From: Magnetococcales bacterium
GTDB taxonomy: Bacteria > Pseudomonadota > Magnetococcia > Magnetococcales > JADFYX01
Assembly (NCBI GenBank): GCA_002753565.1
Contig: PEAM01000026.1
Coordinates: forward strand, 1-60,062
Direction of reading: 5' to 3'
Length of the DNA: 60,062 nucleotides
In this document: piece after piece, positions 46,244-58,564 of the stretch
Layout: each line of letters opens with the position of its first letter
Numbering within the stretch: the first letter of the stretch is position 1
The notes under the pieces: model-generated
What the model was told of the DNA's origin: nothing
The model's input: the letters and a program-made list of their open reading frames with translations, nothing else
Database searches by the model: none
Translations under genes and position numbers: made by a program

Positions 46244-46549
46244 ATGTACGCGGTAGTCCGCACAGGCGGAAAACAATATAAAGTGGCAGTGAATGATATC
46301 CTGCGTGTCGAATCTCTCGCCGGTGAAAAGGGCGATGAGGTTACCCTGGATGATGTTATCCTGGTCAGCGGTGACGATGGCATCCAAACCGGGGAGTCCC
46401 TTTCTGGCTCTCAGGTCAAAGGAACCATTGTCTCCCAGCTACGGGATAAGAAGATCCTCATCTTCAAAAAGAATCGGCGTAAGAACTACCGCCGAACCAA
46501 TGGTCACCGACAGAGTGTTACTGAGCTGAAAATCACGGCTATTCAGTAA
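46244..46549 (+). CDS. rplU: 50S ribosomal protein L21
   Basis: 101 residues starting MYAVVRTGGKQYKV and containing DEVTLDDVILVS and KKNRRKNYRRTNGHRQ, standard L21. GGAGG stands 11 bases before the ATG. A leader of about 185 bp follows maf; L21 operons are often autoregulated, but I see no defined structure in this leader. Confidence 0.98.
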   Translation: MYAVVRTGGKQYKVAVNDILRVESLAGEKGDEVTLDDVILVSGDDGIQTGESLSGSQVKGTIVSQLRDKKILIFKKNRRKNYRRTNGHRQSVTELKITAIQ

Positions 46550-46674
46550 CTATTGACAGCCGACCTCCCCTCACTTGAGTGATGGGTTCCCGTTTGATGC
46601 CACCGGTTTTCATGGTCGTCGATGAAAACCAGCAGGGCTTGGGAGAGAGGTCTCAACCAAGAGAGAGTAAGACA

Positions 46675-46926
46675 ATGGCACATAAAAAAGCCGGGGGTAG
46701 TACCCGGAACGGACGTGATTCAATTGGTCGCCGTTTAGGCGTAAAAAAGTACGGTGGACAGAGCGTTATCCCCGGCAACATCATCATGCGACAACGGGGA
46801 ACCAAAATTTTCCCAGGAGAGGGCGTCAGCATGGGCAATGACCACACCCTTTTTGCTGTTGTTGAAGGCAAGGTGACATTCAACACTCGGAACAACAAGC
46901 AGTACGTCAACGTGGTTACCCCCTAA
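46675..46926 (+). CDS. rpmA: 50S ribosomal protein L27
   Basis: 83 residues starting [28 protein letters not shown], the classical L27 N-terminus that reaches the peptidyl-transferase centre. GAGAGAG lies upstream of the ATG. It directly follows rplU in the usual operon order. No N-terminal cleavage extension of the Firmicutes type is present. Confidence 0.98.
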   Translation: MAHKKAGGSTRNGRDSIGRRLGVKKYGGQSVIPGNIIMRQRGTKIFPGEGVSMGNDHTLFAVVEGKVTFNTRNNKQYVNVVTP

Positions 46927-49780
<2,854 letters not shown>

Positions 49781-49782
49781 TC

Positions 49783-51051
49783 ATGCGTGATGTGACAACC
49801 TTGGTAAAAGAGATCGCCCTGGAGGCCCGGCAGGCAGCCTACTCCTTGGCGTGTGTGACCGGAGAGCAAAAAAACAGGGCGTTGGAGATTATGGCCAACA
49901 GGTTGGTTTCTCAAACCAACGCTCTGCAGACCGAAAACCAGATCGACCTGGATGCGGCAGAAAAAAATGGACTTTCCGAAGCCATGATCGACCGGCTTCG
50001 CCTCACCGAGGCCCGTATCGAAGGGATGGCAGAAGGGTTGCGACAGGTTGCCGCTCTGCCGGACCCGGTCGGTGAGATTACCGAAATCAAACCACGCCCC
50101 AACGGCCTGCAGATTGGACGGATGCGGGTCCCTCTTGGTGTGATTGGCATCATCTACGAATCCCGTCCCAATGTAACCGCCGATGCCGCAGCGCTGTGCA
50201 TTAAATCCGGCAATGCGGTCATCCTCCGTGGTGGCTCCGAGGCCCGTTATTCCAACCGGGCCATAGCGGCCATTCTTTCCCAAGGGTTGGAGGAGGCCGG
50301 CCTGCCCAGGGAGGCGGTACAGTTTATCGACACCACCGACCGAGCCGCCGTCGGCGCTCTGCTCAAGTGCAACGCGGAAGTGGATGTGATTATTCCCCGT
50401 GGTGGCAAAGGGTTGATTCAGCGGGTAATGGAGGACTCTACCATCCCGGTGATTAAACATTTGGATGGAATTTGTCACACCTATATCGACCGATATGCCG
50501 ACCCACAAATGGCGGAAGATCTGGCCTTTAACGGCAAGATGCACCGTACCGGCGTCTGTAATGCCACCGAAACCCTATTGGTCCACGAGGCCGTAGCGGC
50601 CCAGTTTCTGCCGTGGATTGGTCGGCGTCTTACGGAGGCTGGCTGTGAAATTCGGGGCTGCGAAAAAACCGTCGAGCTCTCCGGCCCCGACCTGCCCATT
50701 ATTCCGGCCACTCCAGAAGATTGGGATACGGAATATCTGGAAGCGATTCTCTCCATTCGGGTCGTGGAGAGCCTGGATGCGGCCCTGGCCCACATCGAAG
50801 AGCACTCCTCCCGCCATACCGAGGTGATTGTCACCGATATCCATAGCCGGGCCATGCGTTTTTTGCGTGAGGTGGACTCCTCCTCGGTGATGGTCAACGC
50901 TTCCAGTCGGTTTAGTGATGGCTTTGAGTATGGGCTGGGGGCGGAGATGGGGATCTCCACCGACAAGCTCCATGTGCGGGGACCGGTCGGATTGGAGGGG
51001 TTGACCTCGTTAAAATATATTGTCTTGGGTAAAGGGCAGGTTCGTCTTTAA
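49783..51051 (+). CDS. proA: glutamate-5-semialdehyde dehydrogenase
   Basis: 422 residues, normal length. [37 protein letters not shown] is the cofactor region, and the catalytic Cys is in [30 protein letters not shown] and [35 protein letters not shown] are also conserved. It reduces glutamyl-5-phosphate to the semialdehyde with NADPH, the second step of proline synthesis. Coupled to proB. Confidence 0.97.
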   Translation: MRDVTTLVKEIALEARQAAYSLACVTGEQKNRALEIMANRLVSQTNALQTENQIDLDAAEKNGLSEAMIDRLRLTEARIEGMAEGLRQVAALPDPVGEITEIKPRPNGLQIGRMRVPLGVIGIIYESRPNVTADAAALCIKSGNAVILRGGSEARYSNRAIAAILSQGLEEAGLPREAVQFIDTTDRAAVGALLKCNAEVDVIIPRGGKGLIQRVMEDSTIPVIKHLDGICHTYIDRYADPQMAEDLAFNGKMHRTGVCNATETLLVHEAVAAQFLPWIGRRLTEAGCEIRGCEKTVELSGPDLPIIPATPEDWDTEYLEAILSIRVVESLDAALAHIEEHSSRHTEVIVTDIHSRAMRFLREVDSSSVMVNASSRFSDGFEYGLGAEMGISTDKLHVRGPVGLEGLTSLKYIVLGKGQVRL

Positions 51052-51097
51052 CCTGACAACGGCCGTTCCCAAGTTCAATAGCCGGCAAAAGGGTACC

Positions 51098-51775
51098 ATG
51101 GGTTTTTCTGTTGCACAGAGTGAAAAGATCGGCATTTTGGGCGGCGCCTTCAACCCACCCCATTTTGGCCATCTGCGCTCGGCTCGGGAGGCCTTGGAGC
51201 TGTTGAAACTGGATCGGATTATCTTTACCCCGTCCGGCGAACACCCGCTTAAAAAAAGCGCCACCCTGGCTTCTGCCACTCACCGTCTCGCCATGACCCG
51301 CCAGGCCATCGCCTCTGAACCCCTGTTTGAGGTCTCCGATCTGGAGGTAAAACAGTCCGGTGTCTCCTATACGGTAGATACCCTGGAAAAGCTGGCGGCC
51401 TGCCATAAAAATCAGGAGCTTTTTTTTATTGTGGGTGGCGATATTCTCGGTGAACTACACCGATGGAAGGATTGGTCACATATTCTAACCAACGCCCACC
51501 TGGTCATGATGATTCGCCCCGGCTTTCCTGTCGATCTCTCCTCAACAGTCGATCCGGTTGCCCGTTTTTTGAATAGTGTTCAGATCAATAACCCTGAAGC
51601 GTTGAACCGCCAGACAGCCGGCGGTTATCGCTTTGCCCAACTACCGGTCACACCCCTGGATATCTCATCTACCCAGATAAGAGAGCTGGCTAAACAGAGA
51701 AGAAGCCTTCGGTTTCTCACTCCCGATGGGGTGATGGAATATATTAATCATAATCAACTGTATGTAAGTGAGTAA
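51098..51775 (+). CDS. nadD: nicotinate-nucleotide adenylyltransferase
   Basis: 225 residues. The nucleotidyltransferase motif GILGGAFNPPHFGHLRSA is near the N-terminus and ISSTQIRELAKQRRSLRFL near the C-terminus, both typical of NadD. It converts NaMN and ATP to deamido-NAD. The start is the ATG at 51098 with AAAAGGG five bases upstream; a longer frame beginning inside proA lacks a ribosome site. Confidence 0.95.
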   Translation: MGFSVAQSEKIGILGGAFNPPHFGHLRSAREALELLKLDRIIFTPSGEHPLKKSATLASATHRLAMTRQAIASEPLFEVSDLEVKQSGVSYTVDTLEKLAACHKNQELFFIVGGDILGELHRWKDWSHILTNAHLVMMIRPGFPVDLSSTVDPVARFLNSVQINNPEALNRQTAGGYRFAQLPVTPLDISSTQIRELAKQRRSLRFLTPDGVMEYINHNQLYVSE

Positions 51776-51779
51776 AACG

Positions 51780-52172
51780 ATGGATAGTGAAAAGCTGGCT
51801 CAAGAGATCCAGGCTGTTTTAGAAGATAAAAAAGGGGTGGATATCGAGCTGATGGATCTGCGGGAGCGGTCCACCTTTACCGATTTTTTCCTGGTGGTCA
51901 CCGGCACCTCCACCACCCATGTCTCAGCCCTGGCTGAGGAGGTGGACCGTTTTGCCCACCAAAAGGGTCACCCCATTCTCGGCATGGAAGGCAACCGGGA
52001 GTCCCAGTGGGTTCTGGTGGATCTGGCTGATGTGATCGTCCATGTCTTTTTAGCGGAAACCCGCGAGCTGTACAACCTGGATAAACTCTGGAGTCGAGAG
52101 ACCCTGCTGCTCAATCGCCAACAGAGTGAGACCGATGACGCGCCAGATGAGGGTGGCCAGGAGCCATCTTGA
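51780..52172 (+). CDS. rsfS: ribosomal silencing factor RsfS
   Basis: 130 residues with the RsfS pattern GVDIELMDLRERSTFTDFFLVVTGTSTTHVSALAEEV and GNRESQWVLVDLADVIVHVFLAETRELYNLDKLW. It binds L14 and blocks subunit joining when nutrients fall. AAGTGAG lies eight bases before the ATG at 51780; a GTG at 51768 overlapping nadD is the alternative. It overlaps rlmH at a TTGA. Confidence 0.96.
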   Translation: MDSEKLAQEIQAVLEDKKGVDIELMDLRERSTFTDFFLVVTGTSTTHVSALAEEVDRFAHQKGHPILGMEGNRESQWVLVDLADVIVHVFLAETRELYNLDKLWSRETLLLNRQQSETDDAPDEGGQEPS

Positions 52173-52642
52173 AGTTTTATGTCATTGCCGTCGGTCGTGG
52201 AGCGCCCAAGCCCATTAAGGCCTTGGTGGAAGAGTATGCCAAGCGACTGAAACGGATGGCTCCGGTCACCATGATAGAGGTGGCCGAAGAGCGGAGAACC
52301 GCAGCAAGCAGCAGCAACATAGAACAGCTTTTGCAAAAGGAGGCGGGGCGTATTCGCCAGAAGATCCCCCCTGCGGCTCTGGTTGTTCCTCTGGAGATAG
52401 ACGCCTCCCCGCTCTCCTCCCCGGAGTTGGCGGCTAAAATAGGCAGACAGCAGGACCAGGGAGTGGGCGAGATCTGTTTTTTGATCGGCGGGCCCGACGG
52501 CCTCCACGCCTCTCTAAGACAAGAGACGTGGAGGCTCTCTTTTGGCCCCATGACCCTGCCACATCAGTTGGTGCGGGTTATCCTTCTGGAGCAGATCTAC
52601 CGCGCCATGACCATCCTGGAGCGGGTCCCCTACCATCGTTAG
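52169..52642 (+). CDS. rlmH: 23S rRNA pseudouridine-1915 N3-methyltransferase
   Basis: 157 residues, SPOUT fold, starting MKFYVIAVGR; EICFLIGGPDG and the C-terminal LSFGPMTLPHQLVRVILLEQIYRAMTILERVPYHR are the family signatures. It methylates pseudouridine 1915 of 23S rRNA. The start is TTG at 52169 overlapping the rsfS stop, with AGGAG nine bases upstream. Last gene of the rightward set. Confidence 0.96.
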   Translation: MKFYVIAVGRGAPKPIKALVEEYAKRLKRMAPVTMIEVAEERRTAASSSNIEQLLQKEAGRIRQKIPPAALVVPLEIDASPLSSPELAAKIGRQQDQGVGEICFLIGGPDGLHASLRQETWRLSFGPMTLPHQLVRVILLEQIYRAMTILERVPYHR

Positions 52643-52650
52643 AGAAGAAT

Positions 52651-52685
52651 CCCCCCCTTGATGGATGGGGATCAAAGGGGGGGGG
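52651..52685. terminator. hairpin between convergent rlmH and ydbL
   Basis: CCCCCCCTTGAT pairs with ATCAA-A-GGGGGGG around a short loop (one bulged A). It sits exactly between two convergent genes and is a candidate bidirectional terminator, though neither side has a long T tract. Confidence 0.5.
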
Positions 52686-52696
52686 AAGTCATCAGG

Positions 52697-53014
52697 TTAG
52701 TCGGTCAGTTTGGAGCCAGCCGACATTTCCACCGCCTGAAGCGGAACATTGTTCGTATTGGCAATGGCTTGGTATTTCTCTTTGCGTAAGGCGTTGATCT
52801 GGTTCATGAGGGCAACCAGACCCCCGTCGGCACCCGCACCAGGGGAGAGATATCCATTCCCCACCTCAACCAATTTTCCGGCAGCTTTGGCCTCTTTATA
52901 CTGGCTCACCTGGCCTGCACTCAACGAACCGCCGGCCTGGGCTATCGGAGCGTGTGAGAATAGAAGAGTAAGAGATAACGCCACAACCCCCAGGATTGAA
53001 AAACCGTTCTTCAT
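52697..53014 (-). CDS. ydbL: YdbL-like periplasmic protein (DUF1318)
   Basis: 105 residues. A signal peptide (KNGFSILGVVALSLTLLFSHAPIAQA) precedes a small domain with GQVSQYKEAKAAGKLVEVGNGYL and INALRKEKYQAIANTNNVPLQAVE, the DUF1318 pattern. AAGGAG precedes the ATG at 53014. Third gene of the ydbH-ynbE-ydbL order known from enterobacteria. There the YdbH-YnbE pair forms a bridge for phospholipid transport between the membranes and YdbL is proposed to modulate it. Confidence 0.9.
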   Translation of the reverse strand: MKNGFSILGVVALSLTLLFSHAPIAQAGGSLSAGQVSQYKEAKAAGKLVEVGNGYLSPGAGADGGLVALMNQINALRKEKYQAIANTNNVPLQAVEMSAGSKLTD

Positions 53015-53027
53015 TGGATCCAACTCC

Positions 53028-53228
53028 TTAAAAAAGATTACTATCTTTACTGATAAGTTCATCCACCGCCTTATCCATCTTGATGCGGATATCATGTTCA
53101 ATTTTAATGTTCATATTGATCACGATCGGTTTATCTGGTGGAGCCACCTTCACGGTGGGAGAACAGCCCATCGCCAGCACCATCAAGCTCAGGCTAAAAA
53201 ATCCTGCAAACATCCGTTTTTTCATCAT
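53028..53228 (-). CDS. ynbE: YnbE-like outer-membrane lipoprotein
   Basis: 66 residues: a short lipoprotein signal ending at the lipobox LAMGC, then TVKVAPPDKPIVINMNIKIEHDIRIKMDKAVDEL, matching YnbE. The lipid-anchored protein is thought to extend the YdbH beta structure into the outer membrane. It is 14 bp from ydbL and 96 bp from ydbH, in the same direction. Confidence 0.9.
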   Translation of the reverse strand: MMKKRMFAGFFSLSLMVLAMGCSPTVKVAPPDKPIVINMNIKIEHDIRIKMDKAVDELISKDSNLF

Positions 53229-53324
53229 TATTTATCCACTTTTTATAATAAACCAGAATCGTCAAACCCCGATTGGCAAACGAAACCAGGAGAAAAAACC
53301 TTCACCAATCACTAGGTAACGGTG

Positions 53325-56300
53325 CTACGGATCGGGTTCAGTCGGTTGAGAAAAAATATTGTTCAGCCCATCCATCTTCTCTTTTAAAAACAGAATGCGG
53401 CTGGCAATTTGATCCAGTTTACCAGAAAGATTCAAATTAAGCTCGACTGCTCTTCCTCCCTCCAGTTCTGGGTTGCTACCCACAGCCTGCAGAACAACCA
53501 GAGTCTCCCCCTCACTATCCCGGTCGATGCGTAAAGAGAGGGTCTGATAGTGATAGTTCTTCAAGGCCCGGATGACAAGGGGTGGAATGCCGCTCTGCTT
53601 GGCCATATCCTGAATATTCTCCCCAGCCAAGCGGATGATCCCCCCGCCATCGGTTTTTAACAGGCCATTTTGGATCACCAGCCCCTTTTTTTGCACAGAA
53701 AAAGGCAGTTGACCAGAGAGTTGACCAATCAGGGTAAGCCCCGGCACATGGATCAACTCGGCCACCTTGGCCAGATCGAGACCGGAGAGTCGCACGACGG
53801 TCTCCCCTTCAGGAGGAGTCAGGCTCCAAACGCTGGGATCAGCCGAAATTAGCGCATTGAGAAGAGAGAGAGTGAGCTGCTGCAACTGAAGCTCTTTTTC
53901 CGGCAGCAACTGAAACAGCAGGGTACTGTTTTTGATGGGAATCCCCGCAGTAATCTGGCGAATGGTAACAGACTGGCCCGCTTCACTCTCGCTCAGGGTT
54001 GGCCCAAACAGGCGAATCTTACTGCTGAGACCCTCCACCTGGATGGAGCCGTAGTGTGCAGAGATCTGCTCTAACGCCACTCGAGCCTCGCCATCTCGCA
54101 CCCCCTGTTGGTTCCAATCTCCTTTGACCGATAAAACCAGGGTTCCGGCCATTTTTTCTACTTTGGCAGCCAAAGCGGGGGAGATCTGCTGAAGAGTCAC
54201 CCCACCTTGACCCAGGGTGATCGGCTGCAGATCCACAGCAAGCCGCCCCTCTTTACGGTTGAGGCTATAGGCCCCCCGAAGGTTGAGAGTCAGGGCCTGG
54301 CTCTTTTTTTCGGTAAGGTCGAGGGTAAAATAGTGGTTTTTCTTGGCTGTCTGGCGAAAACGACTACTGAGTGTCAGGGGTCGAATCCAGGATGGTTTGT
54401 GTAAAGAGCTGATTTTTTCCACCGTCAACTGACCCTGAAGAGTCTCCCCCTCCCCCACCTTTTTGCCAGGAATCAACACCCCTCGACTACCCACACCATC
54501 CAGTTGCCAGAAGAGAGACGGCAGAGAGAGCTGCCCCCCCTCAAGCAGCCAGGAGAGGCGGTGTTCATTACCGCTTAGAACCACCGAGGGGGCCGTAACC
54601 CGCAAACGTAACGGCTCACCCTCTGCCTGCTTGAGAGCAATAGACCACTGGGAGGAGGCCAGCTGTAGGTGGATCTGGTTGGCAGGGTCGCTCTCCCCAG
54701 ACCAGACCGCAAGGGGAGTCTGGGTCGTTTTCAGGCTCAGGCGACCCTGGCGAATGGGTTGGGCCAACGGTGGCCCCATCAGCCGATCAACACCGACATC
54801 AAGCGGCTTCACCAACTTAACGACCAGCCGCCCATCCTGCCAGGCCATCTCGACCACACCCTGCAATTGAACGCCGTCCATTTGCCAACCTTCTGCCTGA
54901 ATGGTCGGCACACTTCCCACCACTCTGCTCCGCACTCTCCAACGGTTTCCACCCTCTTTGTCAATCCATGAATCCAGCTTAAGAGAGGAGAGCAGATAGG
55001 ACTCCCATCGCCAGTTGGCCAGAGAGAGCTTGAGGTCCAGAGGTCCGGGTGTGGTTGGGTCGTTTCGATTCTCTTCTGTTTGCAGAGTCATGAAAAGAGC
55101 GGCAGAGGTACCACTCTTCAGCTTCAACGCCACACCACCCGATCCACGCACCCCCTGGTTAGCCGGGTTGAATCGTAAAGAGAGCGGTTTAGCCCCCGGC
55201 TCAAGGGTGAAAGAGAGCCGTTCCTTAAAATTGATCCCTAAAGGGGGAGGCAGATAGGGTAGAAGCGCCTTTTTATTCACAGCAGCCATCAGAGGCCTGT
55301 CCAGGGTTATCCCCACCTCTCCCCCCTGCCACACCCCATCCAGACCACCTTGGCTCTGCCATTGGCTTATCTGCTGACTGGGAATGGACAGGTCGGCAAT
55401 CGACCACGACAGCGCCCCCTTCCCTTCTCCTCGGGCCAACAGACCGGCTCCCACCTCCAGCGCGCCCTCTTTAGACCAAACAGGAAGCCGACCTTCAACC
55501 CTGGCCTTGACAGCCAGCTCTCCCTGGCTATCGTGCCAGAAAGGCAGGGTTGAGAGGGCCTGTTTGACCGAGCCATGCGCAAGGTTACCTCCCCCTTCGA
55601 CATGCAGCGTCATAGCGGGGTTGCGGAGAAAATCCTGAACCTGTGCCTGTAGCCGAATGGAGAGAAGAGAGGCAGAGAGAGGGTTTTGATCGGGGTTCGA
55701 TACCGAGGCGACAATCTCCCCCTTCAGATGAGAGAGAGAGCTACTGGATGTGGCTCCCACCTCCTCTTTGGTTTCTTCATGACGTGCCAGGGTCACATCC
55801 AGGGCTAACGGATAACGCTGCCCCTCCAACCCCACCACAGCCCGACAGCCCCGACAGGAGAGCTCTCCCGGCCAATACTGTTCCAGCAGAGCCGCCGAAA
55901 GAGGGGCCGAAGGAGAATCGCTCTCCCCCCCTTGGGAGGGGGGGGTGTTTGGTGTGGGCTCCTCCCCTTTAAAGACAAACCCTTGGGGGAGCAGATCCCC
56001 CTCAATCATCAGGTTTTCCAACTCGATTGTCGAGAGGTAGCCCAGTCGAGGCCACTGCCATGGCCACTGAATCACCAGAGAGTCCCAGCGAATCCCCGGC
56101 CCCAAGGTCACCCCTTTAATGGAGAGCCGGTTGGTCTCCAGTTGGATGGAGTGTACCTGAGCCTGAGGAAATCCGGCCGACGACAAACCGTACAGCACCC
56201 CCTGGCGCAGAAGGGGGTTACGATAGTGGAGCAGGCCAAAAAGAGAGAGCGCCAGCAAAGTTAACACCACCCACCGAATACTATTCCGGGTGCCTTGCCC

Positions 56301-56339
56301 CCCTTTTGGCGGGGGGGCTGCTTCAGCTAACCTGGTCAC
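53325..56339 (-). CDS. ydbH: YdbH-family AsmA-like intermembrane phospholipid transport protein
   Basis: 1004 residues. One N-terminal membrane helix (about 20-38, WVVLTLLALSLFGLL) is followed by a very long repetitive beta-rich periplasmic part and a C-terminal segment with GGGIIRLAGENIQ and GRAVELNLNLSGKLDQ typical of the family (dicarboxylate-transport/YdbH domain). It is redundant with TamB and YhdP in E. coli in moving phospholipids to the outer membrane. It follows a sigma-54 regulator with a 17 bp overlap, which is an unusual partner. The GTG at 56339 has AAGG very close to it, so the true start may be slightly further in. Confidence 0.88.
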   Translation of the reverse strand: MTRLAEAAPPPKGGQGTRNSIRWVVLTLLALSLFGLLHYRNPLLRQGVLYGLSSAGFPQAQVHSIQLETNRLSIKGVTLGPGIRWDSLVIQWPWQWPRLGYLSTIELENLMIEGDLLPQGFVFKGEEPTPNTPPSQGGESDSPSAPLSAALLEQYWPGELSCRGCRAVVGLEGQRYPLALDVTLARHEETKEEVGATSSSSLSHLKGEIVASVSNPDQNPLSASLLSIRLQAQVQDFLRNPAMTLHVEGGGNLAHGSVKQALSTLPFWHDSQGELAVKARVEGRLPVWSKEGALEVGAGLLARGEGKGALSWSIADLSIPSQQISQWQSQGGLDGVWQGGEVGITLDRPLMAAVNKKALLPYLPPPLGINFKERLSFTLEPGAKPLSLRFNPANQGVRGSGGVALKLKSGTSAALFMTLQTEENRNDPTTPGPLDLKLSLANWRWESYLLSSLKLDSWIDKEGGNRWRVRSRVVGSVPTIQAEGWQMDGVQLQGVVEMAWQDGRLVVKLVKPLDVGVDRLMGPPLAQPIRQGRLSLKTTQTPLAVWSGESDPANQIHLQLASSQWSIALKQAEGEPLRLRVTAPSVVLSGNEHRLSWLLEGGQLSLPSLFWQLDGVGSRGVLIPGKKVGEGETLQGQLTVEKISSLHKPSWIRPLTLSSRFRQTAKKNHYFTLDLTEKKSQALTLNLRGAYSLNRKEGRLAVDLQPITLGQGGVTLQQISPALAAKVEKMAGTLVLSVKGDWNQQGVRDGEARVALEQISAHYGSIQVEGLSSKIRLFGPTLSESEAGQSVTIRQITAGIPIKNSTLLFQLLPEKELQLQQLTLSLLNALISADPSVWSLTPPEGETVVRLSGLDLAKVAELIHVPGLTLIGQLSGQLPFSVQKKGLVIQNGLLKTDGGGIIRLAGENIQDMAKQSGIPPLVIRALKNYHYQTLSLRIDRDSEGETLVVLQAVGSNPELEGGRAVELNLNLSGKLDQIASRILFLKEKMDGLNNIFSQPTEPDP

Positions 56340-57879
56340 CTTGGCCGATTTGATAGAGTTTAATCTTGTTGTGCAGGGATTGGCGGGTAATCTCCAGCAG
56401 TTTGGAGGCCTGAATCTTATTGCCGTTGGTCTGGGCCAACGCCTTGGTGATCAGGCGTATTTCTGTACGCCGTTTATGCAGCGGAAGAGAATAAGAGTCC
56501 AACACCTCTTCGGCCGGAGAAGCTTGGGCGCCACTGGAGCGCAACGAACAGAAATCGGCAGAGATCTGCTCGCCGTCGGTGGTTAACGCCACCAGCCGCT
56601 CCACCTCATGCTGGAGTTGACGGACATTGCCGGGCCAGGGGCTGTTTTCAAACAACTCGATCACCTCATTGGTGTAGCCACTCACCCGCTTTTTAAAGCG
56701 GTGGTTGACCTCCTTTAAAAACATCATGGCGAGGGGGACAATATCCTCCCGACGTTCTCGAAGGGGCGGAATGGTGATGTCGATGGAGAAGAGCCGGAAA
56801 AACAGATCCTCTCTAAAGTCCCCCTTATCCACGGCCTCTTGCAGATTTCGGCTGGAGGCAGAGATGATTCTAAAACGATAATGGTGTACCTTGCTCCCCC
56901 CCAGACGGACCCCTTCATTCTCTTGAATGGCCCGTAAAAATTTAGGTTGGATAGAGAGGGGCATATCGGCAATTTCATCCAAAAACAGGGTCCCTCCAGC
57001 TGCCTCCTCAAAGCGACCCATCCGAGGGGCGGCGGCACCGGTAAAGGCCCCTTTTTCATAGCCAAAAAACTCACTCTCCATTAAAGTCTCCGGGATGGAA
57101 GAGCAGTTGACCGCGACAAAAGGGCGTCCCCGACGATCTTCTGACTGTTCATGCACCATCCGGGCAATCACCTCCTTGCCCGTACCGCTCTCACCGGTAA
57201 TAAAGACGTTGACCGGTAACGGCCCCACTTTCAAGGCCATATCCACCACCCGACGCATGGCAGGGCTCTCGGAGATAAACTGATGCTTACCCTCTAGCCT
57301 TTTACCGGTACGGGTGATCTCTTCATGCACCCCCCGAGAGATCCTGATCATCTCATCGGCAACAGTGTTGTTCTCCAAAGAGAGGGCGAGAAATTTAACC
57401 ACCTTGAGGATCAACCGCTCATCCTCCTCGGTAAAACCGACGGTGGAGCGTTTATTCAAGAGTTCTACCGCACCGATATGGTACGCGCCAACCAGGCTCT
57501 TGATGGGCACACAGATGAGATTGCGGGTGGTGAAGGCGGTACTTTTATCCGCTTGGGAGTGAAAGCCCATCTCTCTATCCAGGTCTCCCCGGATGATGGT
57601 CTCGCCGCTGGTAATGGAGCGACCGACGATACTCCCCTCTTTAGGGGCAATAATCTCCTTCTCCTGCAGCCCGGTGCCATACTTAAGCCAGACATTTTCT
57701 GAGTCCGGGTCGGAGATGAAGATGCTGCACCGTTCTGCGGTGAAGAGCCGAGGAAACATCTCGACAATAAACAGCATCAACTGCTCAGCATCCCCTTTGG
57801 TCCAGGAGCGGTTAATCCGATCCAGGAGGGATTTCAAGCCAACCAGCCTCTGCTGTATGTCGACAGACTTATACATCAT
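56323..57879 (-). CDS. sigma-54-dependent activator, GAF-AAA+-Fis HTH
   Basis: About 518 residues. An N-terminal GAF domain (about 30-180) precedes the AAA+ domain (about 205-435) with Walker A GESGTGKEV, the sigma-54-contacting GAFTGA loop in EKGAFTGAAAP and Walker B GGTLFLDEIAD. A Fis-type helix-turn-helix at the C-terminus reads NKIQASKLLEITRQSLHNKIKLY. No receiver domain, so it is ligand-controlled through GAF (NifA/FhlA-like layout). The GAFTGA motif is complete, so it should activate sigma-54 promoters; none was recognised in the window. The ATG at 57879 has AAGGG upstream. It overlaps ydbH. Confidence 0.92.
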   Translation of the reverse strand: MMYKSVDIQQRLVGLKSLLDRINRSWTKGDAEQLMLFIVEMFPRLFTAERCSIFISDPDSENVWLKYGTGLQEKEIIAPKEGSIVGRSITSGETIIRGDLDREMGFHSQADKSTAFTTRNLICVPIKSLVGAYHIGAVELLNKRSTVGFTEEDERLILKVVKFLALSLENNTVADEMIRISRGVHEEITRTGKRLEGKHQFISESPAMRRVVDMALKVGPLPVNVFITGESGTGKEVIARMVHEQSEDRRGRPFVAVNCSSIPETLMESEFFGYEKGAFTGAAAPRMGRFEEAAGGTLFLDEIADMPLSIQPKFLRAIQENEGVRLGGSKVHHYRFRIISASSRNLQEAVDKGDFREDLFFRLFSIDITIPPLRERREDIVPLAMMFLKEVNHRFKKRVSGYTNEVIELFENSPWPGNVRQLQHEVERLVALTTDGEQISADFCSLRSSGAQASPAEEVLDSYSLPLHKRRTEIRLITKALAQTNGNKIQASKLLEITRQSLHNKIKLYQIGQGDQVS

Positions 57880-58074
57880 CCTCACCCTTGGGCGTCAAAC
57901 AATATGACACTGCCTTTTTCGATCATCTGACATTCATTAAAAAAAGTAAAAAAAACCACCAGATACTCCATATCATCGTACGCTGGAGACAAAGTGTTTA
58001 GACTTTTTTTCAACTAATCGAGGATTTAGACCCACCACTACCGGTTTATTCAGGGGGGTGGGGGATGGAAAAGT

Positions 58075-58117
58075 TGTAAAAAAAAATCACAGCACCCCGA
58101 GTAGGGTGCTGTGATTT
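58075..58117 (-). terminator. strong rho-independent terminator of the InsA-like gene
   Basis: A perfect 14 bp stem (AAATCACAGCACCC with GGGTGCTGTGATTT, 58084-58097 and 58104-58117) with a six-base loop is followed on the minus strand by a run of T. It lies about 95 bp after the InsA-like stop. The remaining 330 bp gap to the sigma-54 gene (57880-58210) contains only AT-rich leader sequence and no trace of a second transposase ORF. Confidence 0.9.
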
Positions 58118-58210
58118 CTGGAGAGGTTTCAATACCGACAAAAAAAGGTTAAATGGCTAAATATCAATATGTTACAATAAAGACCACCTTAAGAAAATCC
58201 GCCGACAACC

Positions 58211-58564
58211 TTAACCCGCCAAGGCTCTCAGGCGAGGGGGCTTACGTTTACGGACACGGGCTGGCGGCGCCTGAAAGCGTGACAGCAACTGAAACACCTC
58301 CCCAACGGCCTGTTCGGATACCCCCAACTGGCGGGCTGTCTCGGAAATATCGACACCATTCAGAGCCATTTCGATTATCTGGGTACGGCTGACCTCCTTT
58401 TTGGGCGGGCTCTTCTTTTGCTGGTTTCGGTAGTTGAGCAAAAAAACCCGCCGGGTACAGGCCGGGTTATGGCAGATATAACGCTGTTCACCATTGGGCT
58501 GTTTCCCATATTTGACGATATTCAGACTATTGCAATCAGGACAGTTTATCGGCGTAAAGGCCAT
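58211..58564 (-). CDS. orphan IS1 InsA-like zinc-ribbon / helix-turn-helix protein
   Basis: 117 residues. An N-terminal zinc ribbon (INCPDCNSLNIVKYGKQPNGEQRYICHNPAC, four Cys) and a helix-turn-helix (IIEMALNGVDISETARQLGVSEQAVGEVF) follow the plan of IS1 InsA, ending in a basic tail (ARVRKRKPPRLRALAG). In IS1, InsA represses the element and is followed by insB, reached by a frameshift; no insB or inverted repeat is seen here. GGAGGAG lies before the ATG and a strong terminator follows. It is thus either an IS remnant or a domesticated DNA-binding protein. Confidence 0.75.
   Translation of the reverse strand: MAFTPINCPDCNSLNIVKYGKQPNGEQRYICHNPACTRRVFLLNYRNQQKKSPPKKEVSRTQIIEMALNGVDISETARQLGVSEQAVGEVFQLLSRFQAPPARVRKRKPPRLRALAG

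Noticed and set aside
46074-46256. 60-codon frame upstream of rplU
   Set aside because: No ribosome site, overlaps the rplU Shine-Dalgarno and start, no family resemblance.
57880-58210. insB partner of the InsA-like gene
   Set aside because: The downstream region holds only a terminator and AT-rich leader; no DDE transposase motif in any frame.
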